From Prevotellaceae bacterium UBA1710 (GTDB taxonomy: Bacteria > Bacteroidota > Bacteroidia > Bacteroidales > Bacteroidaceae): DNA of 55,074 nucleotides. This document shows, in pieces, positions 49,069-55,074 of this stretch. Where the stretch lies: assembly GCA_002317355.1 (NCBI GenBank), contig DCJC01000017.1:1-55074 (forward strand), given 5' to 3'. The stretch's first letter is position 1. Each line of letters opens with the position of its first letter. The notes under the pieces were generated by a model that was given only the letters and a program-made list of their open reading frames with translations, had not been told where the DNA came from and ran no database searches. Position numbers and translations under genes: made by a program.

Positions 49069-49494
49069 TCACTTCCTCTTAAACTGCATAGATGATGGTA
49101 GTTTAACCCATTTCTTGTTTCGGGCAATCTTGATGGTTGATCCGCTATTCTGCTTGAGGGTATAAACACTATCCTTTGGATTATAGGATAGGGTAGCGGT
49201 GAGGTCCTCTGAACCATAGTCGTTGATGATTTCAAGTTGAGCGGTTCTCTTCTTTTCATTTATCTCTGATGATGTGATAATCCAGCAGCGTGAGTCGTCG
49301 TCGCTGCGAAGATAACCGCTGATTTCACCGAATATCTCTTGTCCAGGTATCTTTATGTCGTTGTCATAGAGGTTTATACGTAAAGATACCTTATACTCCT
49401 TATTATATATCTGCGCCTTGAATGGTGCATCGCTCTGAGCGTGTGCAAAAATGCAGATAAAAGATAAAAATATAGAGAGAATAGTACTTTTCAT
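49069..49494 (-). CDS. small secreted protein of unknown function
   Basis: 141 residues. Signal peptide MKSTILSIFLSFICIFAHA, cleaved before QSDAP. The mature part has alternating strands (FKAQIYNKEYKVSLRINLYD, EISGYLRSDDDSRCWIITSS, AQLEIINDYGSEDLTATLSY) and ends in a basic stretch (IARNKKWVKLPSSMQFKRK). It resembles small exported beta-rich proteins of Prevotella but I recognise no family. A -7 box (49527-49534) lies upstream. Monocistronic and isolated between repeat DNA and the glycogen operon. Confidence 0.7.
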   Translation of the reverse strand: MKSTILSIFLSFICIFAHAQSDAPFKAQIYNKEYKVSLRINLYDNDIKIPGQEIFGEISGYLRSDDDSRCWIITSSEINEKKRTAQLEIINDYGSEDLTATLSYNPKDSVYTLKQNSGSTIKIARNKKWVKLPSSMQFKRK

Positions 49495-49526
49495 TGCTTT
49501 TTTGTCTTATTTGAATGATTTGATTG

Positions 49527-49534
49527 CAAAGGTA
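49527..49534 (-). promoter_or_regulatory. putative -7 box of the 49069-49494 gene
   Basis: TACCTTTG on the minus strand, 33 nt before the start codon; -33 not evident. Confidence 0.55.
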
Positions 49535-49609
49535 CACAATATAAATCAATTTTTCCGACTTTTTTGATTAAAAAGTTAATGATTATGAAAATTTTTGTTT
49601 TTTTTGCAT

Positions 49610-49617
49610 TAACTTTG
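49610..49617 (+). promoter_or_regulatory. putative -7 box of the glycogen synthase gene
   Basis: TAACTTTG; transcription would start near 49624, leaving a leader of about 100 nt. No TTTG at the -33 distance. Confidence 0.5.
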
Positions 49618-49724
49618 CAAACAGATATAAATAAATTTACATATTTAAGCCCCTTAAATATTAATGAATTATATTTATTTTCAAAGAGTGATCTCGATTG
49701 TTTATCAATTCAAAGGTTAATACA

Positions 49725-51356
49725 ATGATTACACCAGATTATATATTCGAAAGCAGTTGGGAAGTCTGCAACAAAGTTGGAGGAATCTACGCAGTACTTT
49801 CTACAAGGGCAAAAACTCTGCAGGATGCAATGCCTGACAGACTCATTTTTATCGGCCCTGATTGTTGGCAGGAGAATAAAAGCCCATATTTCGTGGAAGA
49901 TGATAATCTGCTTGCTGATTGGCGCAAACACGCAGCAGAGAGAGGTCTTTATGTAAAAGTAGGTCGCTGGGATATTCCTGGTAAACCAATTTCTATACTC
50001 GTTGATTTCAAGCCATTCTTCGCAGATAAGGAGCGTATATATGGCCAGTGCTGGAATGATTTCCAGGTTGATTCTCTCCATGGATATGGTGACTATGATG
50101 AAGCAAGTATGTTCTCATATGCTGCCGCTAAGGTAGTGGAGAGCTACTATAAATTCTTCAAACTCGAAGATAAGAAGGTTATCTATCATGGTAATGAGTG
50201 GATGACTGGTATGGGACTTCTCTACATCAAGAAGATGTGTCCAAAGATAGGTACGATCTTCACAACCCATGCAACATCTATCGGACGTTCAATAGCAGGC
50301 AACAACAAGCCTCTCTATGATTACCTTTGGGCATACAATGGTGATCAGATGGCTGACGAGCTTAACATGCAGTCAAAGCATTCTATCGAGAAGCAGACCG
50401 CACTCAATGTTGATTGCTTCACAACGGTAAGTGAGATTACAGCACAGGAGTGTAAGGAACTTATAGGAAAGCCTGTTGATGTCGTTCTTCCTAACGGATT
50501 CGAGAATGACTTCGTGGTTAAGGGTGCTGCCTTCACAAAGAAGCGCAAGGCTGCAAGAAAAACTTTGCTTCAGGTAGCTAACTGCTTGACTGGTTGTAAG
50601 TTTGATGATGACACCTTAATCATTGGTACAAGTGGTCGATATGAATTCCGCAACAAGGGTATCGATGTGTTCGTGGAGGCTATGAATCGTCTTAACCGCG
50701 ATGAGCGACTCAAGAAGAATGTCATTGCATTCGTTGAGGTTCCTGCATGGGTGGGAGATGCCCGTGAAGATCTTAAGGAGCGTATTGCAAGTGGCAAGAC
50801 ATACGACACTCCGCTTGAGGTACCTGTGATTTCACATTGGCTTCACAACATGGATCACGACAACGTGCTCTCAATAATGAAGTACAATGATATGTGGAAT
50901 CGCAAGGAAGATAAGGTGAAGCTCATTTTTCTGCCATGCTATCTCACAGGTAATGATGGAATCATCAATATGCCATACTACGATGTCATCATCGGTAAGG
51001 ATCTCAGCGTTTATCCATCATATTATGAGCCATGGGGCTACACACCGCTTGAGTCGGTTGCATTCAAGGTTCCATGTATCACAACCGACCTCGCAGGCTT
51101 CGGACTCTGGGCAAACTCAGAGAAGGGCGCATATAGCGAGATAGAGGATGGTGTCAAGACAATCCATCGCACAGACTACAACTATTCAGAGGTTGCTGAT
51201 ATCATTAAGGATACGGTTGCTAAGTTTAGTGGTATGACTGACGCGCAGGTCAAGAAGGCTCGTGCTAATGCCGACAAACTTTCCAAGAAGGCGCTTTGGA
51301 GTGAATTCATCAAGTACTATTGGCAAGCGTACGACTTTGCCTTGAAGGCAAAATAA
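49725..51356 (+). CDS. glycogen synthase (GT3-type)
   Basis: 543 residues from MITPDYIFESSWEVCNKVGG; an ATG nine codons upstream is possible but less family-like. WEVCNKVGGIYAVLSTRA, GNEWMTGMGLLYIKK, TTHATSIGRSIAGNN and the C-terminal YEPWGYTPLESVAF (the E-x7-E motif) match the GT3 family, the eukaryotic-like glycogen synthases that Bacteroidetes use instead of bacterial GlgA. GT3 enzymes generally use UDP-glucose. It elongates alpha-1,4-glucan in the cytoplasm. The phosphorylase gene follows after 47 nt, so synthesis and breakdown share an operon. Confidence 0.93.
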   Translation: MITPDYIFESSWEVCNKVGGIYAVLSTRAKTLQDAMPDRLIFIGPDCWQENKSPYFVEDDNLLADWRKHAAERGLYVKVGRWDIPGKPISILVDFKPFFADKERIYGQCWNDFQVDSLHGYGDYDEASMFSYAAAKVVESYYKFFKLEDKKVIYHGNEWMTGMGLLYIKKMCPKIGTIFTTHATSIGRSIAGNNKPLYDYLWAYNGDQMADELNMQSKHSIEKQTALNVDCFTTVSEITAQECKELIGKPVDVVLPNGFENDFVVKGAAFTKKRKAARKTLLQVANCLTGCKFDDDTLIIGTSGRYEFRNKGIDVFVEAMNRLNRDERLKKNVIAFVEVPAWVGDAREDLKERIASGKTYDTPLEVPVISHWLHNMDHDNVLSIMKYNDMWNRKEDKVKLIFLPCYLTGNDGIINMPYYDVIIGKDLSVYPSYYEPWGYTPLESVAFKVPCITTDLAGFGLWANSEKGAYSEIEDGVKTIHRTDYNYSEVADIIKDTVAKFSGMTDAQVKKARANADKLSKKALWSEFIKYYWQAYDFALKAK

Positions 51357-51403
51357 ATTTTAAAATACTAAATTCAGTTATAATCTAATTTTAATAACAG
51401 CTT

Positions 51404-53965
51404 ATGAAAATCAAAGCAGACTATGCAAACTCTCCTGTGTGGAAAGAGTTTAATGTGAAGTCAACCCTCCCAGAGGAGTTGCAGTGCCTCGACGAACTCG
51501 CACACAACATGTGGTGGGTTTGGAACTATGATGCACGTGAAATGTGGCGTAGCCTTGATGAGGATCTCTACGAGCAGGTTGCTCACAATCCAGTAATGCT
51601 CCTCGATCGTCTTTCTTACGAGCGTAAGCAGGAGATTGTGAAGGATAAGGCTATCATGAAGAATGTAAAGGCAGTGTACAAGCACTTCCGCTCTTATATG
51701 GATGTTAAGCCAGATGCAAAGCGTCCTTCTGTGGCATACTTCTCTATGGAGTTCGGTATCCACAACTCTCTCAAGATCTACTCAGGTGGTCTTGGTATGC
51801 TTGCTGGTGACTATATCAAGGAGGCTTCTGACTCAAATGTAGATATGTGTGCTGTCGGCTTCTTGTATCGTTTCGGATACTTCAAGCAGAGCCTCTCTAT
51901 GGATGGTCAGCAGATTGCCAACTATGATGCCCAGAACTTCAACTCTCTGCCTATCACACGTACTCTTGATGAGAACGGCAACCAGGTAGTTGTTGACGTT
52001 CCTTATATGAACTATCAGGTTCATGCACTTGTATGGCAGGCTAATGTTGGTCGTGTAAAGCTCTATCTGCTCGATACAGACAATGATATGAACTCTGAGT
52101 ACGATCGTCCAATCACTCACGCTCTCTATGGTGGTGACTGGGAGAACCGTCTCAAGCAGGAGATCCTCCTCGGTATCGGTGGTATCCTCACTCTCAAGAA
52201 GCTTGGTATCACAAAGCAGGTTTACCATTGCAATGAGGGTCACGCTGCACTCTGCAACCTCCAGCGTCTTGTTGACAACATCAAGGAAGGTCTTACATTC
52301 CAGCAGGCTCTCGAGGTAGTTCGTGCTTCTTCACTCTATACAGTTCATACTCCAGTACCAGCAGGTCACGATTACTTCGACAAGGATCTCTTCGGAAAGT
52401 ACATGGGTGGCTATCCTCAGATGCTCGGTCTCTCTTGGAATGAGTTCATCGGCATGGGCCGTACAAACCCAGACGACGACAACGAGCGCTTCTGTATGTC
52501 AACATTCGCATGTAACACATGTCAGGAGGTTAACGGCGTATCTATGCTCCATGGTTGGGTATCTCAGAAGATGTTCGCTCCTATCTGGAATGGCTACTTC
52601 CCAGAGGAGAACCACGTTGGTTATGTAACTAATGGTGTTCACTTCCCATCATGGTGTGCTACTGAGTGGCGTAAGGTATATGACAAGTACCTCAAGAAGG
52701 GCTTCTATGACGACCAGTCTAACGAGTCTCTCTGGCATGGTATCTATGATTGTCCTGATGCAGAGATCTGGGAGACACGTATGGCTCTCAAGAACAAGCT
52801 CGTTAAGTATATCCGTGAGAAGTTCGCTGAGAACTGGCTCAAGAATCAAGGCGACCCAACTCGTGTACTCTCTCTCCTTGACCGTATCAATCCTAATGCT
52901 CTCATGATCGGCTTCTGCCGTCGTTTCGCTACATATAAGCGTGCTCACCTTCTCTTCACAGACCTCGAGCGTCTTTCTAAGATCGTGAACAACCCAGAGC
53001 GTCCTGTTCTCTTCTTCTTCTCAGGTAAGGCTCACCCAGCTGATGGTGCAGGTCAGGGTCTTATCAAGCGCATCTATGAAATCAGCCAGCGTCCTGAGTT
53101 CCTTGGCAAGATCATCTTCCTCGAGGATTATGACTTCCAGCTTGCTCGTCGTCTCGTTTCAGGTGTTGATATCTGGATGAATACTCCTACACGTCCTCTC
53201 GAGGCATCTGGTACATCAGGTGAGAAGGCAGAGATGAACGGTGTTGTAAACCTCTCAGTTCTCGATGGCTGGTGGGTTGAGGGTTATCGCCAGGGTGCTG
53301 GTTGGGCTCTCAAGCAGGAGCGTACATACGAGAACCAGGGCTATCAGGATCAGCTCGACGCTGCTACTATCTATGGCATGCTTGAGAACGAGATCACTCC
53401 TCTCTACTATGACAAGAACGAGCAGGGCTTCTCTGAGGACTGGATCAAGGTTATCAAGAACTCTATCGCAACTATCGCTCCTCACTATACAATGAAGCGT
53501 CAGCTCGACGATTACTATGATAAGTTCTACATTAAGCTTGCTGAACGCTCTGCAGCTGTCAATGCTAATGAGTATCAGATGGCTAAGGAGATTGCACAGT
53601 GGAAGGAAACTGTTGCTGAGCGTTGGGATACCATCAAGGTCGTATCTTCTGATACTTCTGTCATTGTTAATGGTGCTGAGACTGGTAAGTCTTACAAGAT
53701 TCAGTATGTTATCGATGAGCAGGGCCTCAATGACGCTGTAGGTCTTGAGCTCGTTTCTCTTAAGAATGATCAGGATCCTTCTGACCGTCGTGTTAAGCGT
53801 GTCGTTCCATTCGAGCTTGTAAAGACTGAGGGTAACCTCTACACATTCGAGTGTAACTTCGAGGTGAACCATGCTGGTAACTTCAAGACTGCAGTTCGTA
53901 TGTTCCCTAAGAACGAGAAGCTTCCACATCGTCAGGACTTCTGCTACATCAAGTGGCTTGACTAA
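51404..53965 (+). CDS. glgP: alpha-glucan phosphorylase (GT35) with DUF3417 N-terminal domain
   Basis: 853 residues. The N-terminal 110 residues (WKEFNVKSTLPEELQCLDEL, AHNMWWVWNYDAREMWRSLD) are the DUF3417 domain typical of the short alpha-glucan phosphorylase subfamily. YFSMEFGIHNSLKIYSGGLG holds the N-terminal phosphorylase core. The PLP lysine is Lys608 in EASGTSGEKAEMNG, followed by VVNLSVLDGWWVEG; the usual GMKAAxNG is changed to GEKAEMNG. The enzyme releases glucose-1-phosphate from glycogen using phosphate. Second gene of the glycogen operon. Repeat copy B with a terminator hairpin begins 25 nt after the stop. Confidence 0.95.
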   Translation: MKIKADYANSPVWKEFNVKSTLPEELQCLDELAHNMWWVWNYDAREMWRSLDEDLYEQVAHNPVMLLDRLSYERKQEIVKDKAIMKNVKAVYKHFRSYMDVKPDAKRPSVAYFSMEFGIHNSLKIYSGGLGMLAGDYIKEASDSNVDMCAVGFLYRFGYFKQSLSMDGQQIANYDAQNFNSLPITRTLDENGNQVVVDVPYMNYQVHALVWQANVGRVKLYLLDTDNDMNSEYDRPITHALYGGDWENRLKQEILLGIGGILTLKKLGITKQVYHCNEGHAALCNLQRLVDNIKEGLTFQQALEVVRASSLYTVHTPVPAGHDYFDKDLFGKYMGGYPQMLGLSWNEFIGMGRTNPDDDNERFCMSTFACNTCQEVNGVSMLHGWVSQKMFAPIWNGYFPEENHVGYVTNGVHFPSWCATEWRKVYDKYLKKGFYDDQSNESLWHGIYDCPDAEIWETRMALKNKLVKYIREKFAENWLKNQGDPTRVLSLLDRINPNALMIGFCRRFATYKRAHLLFTDLERLSKIVNNPERPVLFFFSGKAHPADGAGQGLIKRIYEISQRPEFLGKIIFLEDYDFQLARRLVSGVDIWMNTPTRPLEASGTSGEKAEMNGVVNLSVLDGWWVEGYRQGAGWALKQERTYENQGYQDQLDAATIYGMLENEITPLYYDKNEQGFSEDWIKVIKNSIATIAPHYTMKRQLDDYYDKFYIKLAERSAAVNANEYQMAKEIAQWKETVAERWDTIKVVSSDTSVIVNGAETGKSYKIQYVIDEQGLNDAVGLELVSLKNDQDPSDRRVKRVVPFELVKTEGNLYTFECNFEVNHAGNFKTAVRMFPKNEKLPHRQDFCYIKWLD

Positions 53966-53990
53966 TGTCTTGTACTGAAATATAATATTA

Positions 53991-54031
53991 ATTCATCTTT
54001 CGCAAGTCCAGGCTTACGGAAGATGAATTTT
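53991..54031 (+). terminator. terminator-like hairpin that opens repeat copy B
   Basis: Same hairpin as 7809-7850. An A to G change (54012) turns a U-A pair into U-G, so the stem is kept. It is 25 nt after the glgP stop and is followed by a T run. Confidence 0.75.
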
Positions 54032-54624
54032 TGTATTACCACCTGTTCCTTCGCACTCACTCCACTATGAAACCGTAGTAAATCCGCCGTGAACGCAACA
54101 AATATGTGTGTTTGGAGTTTTTGTAGCGGAGGCATAGTGGGGGCACTTCGGAGTTATGGCGATGGATTTTAGGGGGCACTTTTAGCGAGAAATCCCTATA
54201 TTTTCCTATTTTTACCTATATATGGAAATCGGAAATATAGGTATATAGGTATATAAGTGGGAATGTAAAGCGTTGATATACTGTAAGATAAGTGTGAATA
54301 TACCTATATATATACCTATATAGGTATTTCCAGCTGTATATGTATTCTCGACATAAAAATTGCTACAGTAATTGTAATTTAAATATATATATAAAAATAA
54401 TACTTTTATTCTTCTTTTTACCTACACTTCACCTATATACCTATATATAGGTAAAAATATAGGTGAAAGCATATATGAATGATCGGATTTCTCTGTTTAG
54501 ACTTGTAAAGTATTGATGGTTAGCGTGTTGTGTGGTATGGACGCTCTAAAGAATATGCGGAGAGCTAATGAAAAATATACCTGTATTCTCCGAAATGGGA
54601 AGATTGTAATATAGGTATATATAG
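53991..54624 (+). repeat. long noncoding repeat element, copy B
   Basis: About 634 bp, collinear with copy A at 7809-8430. Conserved parts: the opening hairpin; a long stem built from 54042-54063 and 54150-54173; CCTATAT/ATATAGG words; the 40-nt palindromic segment 54428-54467 (perfect 36 bp in A, interrupted here); the ATTGC/GTAAT hairpin at 54359-54372; the closing hairpin, which has a longer loop in B. Differences are mostly single transitions. Between 54625 and 54845 I see no gene. Confidence 0.85.
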
Positions 54625-54845
54625 TTTTCGTATTCTGTTTTTACTCGCTCGGTCTTTGGACACTCGCCTTATAGGGAATGAGAAGTGTAAAGAAGTCATA
54701 TAAGAGCCGTATTGAAGAAAGGGATAAATCGTAGAGTGAAAAATGGTATAAAGTAGGGTAGAGGTGCGCTATTTGGCGAAACGTGCGATAATTTCTGCGT
54801 AAAACAATTATTTTGCCAAGAAAACGAAAAAAGTTAATGGAAAAA

Positions 54846-54889
54846 TTTGGTGGTTTCAGAAAAATGTTGTACCTTTGCATCGCATTTGA
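54846..54889 (+). promoter_or_regulatory. promoter of tRNA-Ser
   Basis: TTTG (54846-54849), 20-bp spacer, TACCTTTG (54870-54877). The 20 bp from 54870 are identical to the tRNA-Cys promoter region. Confidence 0.75.
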
Positions 54890-54925
54890 CAAAAGAGGTT
54901 CGGCTAAGAACATTCCAAGGTCATT

Positions 54926-55012
54926 GGAAGGTTGGGTGAGTGGCTGAAACCACCAGTTTGCTAAACTGACGTACGGGTTACCGTACCGGGGGTTCGAATC
55001 CCCCACCTTCCG
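54926..55012 (+). tRNA. tRNA-Ser (GCT)
   Basis: Acceptor GGAAGGT pairs with ACCTTCC; anticodon loop TTGCTAA gives GCT; a long variable arm (GTACGG/CCGTAC) is typical of Ser; T arm GGGGG-TTCGAAT-CCCCC. Discriminator G. One weak pair closes the anticodon stem. Confidence 0.93.
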
Positions 55013-55050
55013 CCTCAAAGTCAATTGTATTTGTACTTTCTCGGAAGTAT

Positions 55051-55074
55051 GGTGGGTTCATCTAGTGGCCTAGG
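55051..55074 (+). tRNA. 5' part of another tRNA, probably tRNA-Glu, cut by the window end
   Basis: GGTGGGT as acceptor strand, then TCATCTAGTGGCCTAGG, a D arm of the type found in Glu tRNAs. Only 24 nt are present; the anticodon is outside. Confidence 0.5.

Noticed and set aside
54641..55024. Minus-strand frame of 127 codons near the window end
   Set aside because: It runs across the tRNA-Ser gene and its promoter and has low-complexity composition.

Overview
The window reads as a chromosomal segment of a Bacteroidales bacterium, most likely a Prevotella/Segatella-type organism. The reasons are: promoters of the Bacteroidetes form (TTTG, about 19-20 bp spacer, TAnnTTTG) in front of many genes; Bacteroidetes families (GGGtoGRT protein, DUF5687, a DUF5112/DUF5113-type sensor kinase, GT3-type glycogen synthase, Lys-type SerA); many signal-peptide proteins, two of which end in tails like type IX secretion signals; and few Shine-Dalgarno sequences. 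There are no rRNA genes, CRISPR arrays, transposases, integrases or phage genes. It is core chromosome with short intergenic repeats.

Layout. 1-1425 (minus): a NifU-like Fe-S scaffold gene and a truncated GGGtoGRT gene. 1600-3135 (plus): a DUF4375 gene between two hairpin-forming repeats, then smpB. 3200-6840 (minus): a secreted protein with a JAMM-like motif, an MscS channel, a lipoprotein beta-carbonic anhydrase and an outer-membrane barrel, divergent from a related barrel gene (7067-7762, plus). 7809-8430: long non-coding repeat, copy A. 8624-11589 (minus): a membrane protein, a candidate small RNA and an exported HD-GYP-like protein, divergent from bcp and an M6 metalloprotease. 14619-21386 (minus): hisG-hisD-MATE-DUF3737-malY/patB-hisC. 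21493-28095 (minus): DUF5687 protein, a hypothetical, NhaC antiporter, altronate dehydratase and a LacI-type regulator, divergent from kdgK-eda. 30472-33744: a 1090-residue double sensor-kinase fusion. 34175-36380 (minus): a small hypothetical and a GHL10-type glycosidase, divergent from cstA, a small barrel, nadC and a C69 peptidase. 41493: tRNA-Cys. 41661-43331: an HD hydrolase and menA with interlocked divergent promoters. 43476-48289: serC, serA, ridA, DUF1015, yigZ. 49069: a small secreted protein (minus). 49725-53965: glycogen synthase and alpha-glucan phosphorylase. 53991-54624: repeat copy B. The window ends with tRNA-Ser and the first part of another tRNA.

Pathways. UxaA, KdgK and Eda form the lower hexuronate route (altronate to KDG to KDPG to pyruvate plus glyceraldehyde-3-phosphate), with a LacI-type regulator in between. 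SerC and SerA make phosphoserine from 3-phosphoglycerate. GlgA and GlgP build and degrade glycogen. HisG, HisD and HisC share one transcript with three genes unrelated to histidine synthesis.

The most unusual signal is non-coding. Two copies of an element of about 630 bp (7809-8430 and 53991-54624) lie 46 kb apart, each just after a stop codon. They have no credible ORF, and several differences between them preserve base pairing in a plus-strand RNA. Other signals are inverted repeats that fill whole stop-to-start spacers, hairpin elements around the DUF4375 gene, a 614-bp inverted-repeat-bounded interval at 48381-48994, and a candidate small RNA at 9406-9516. All functional statements rest on sequence reading; no search or folding program was run.
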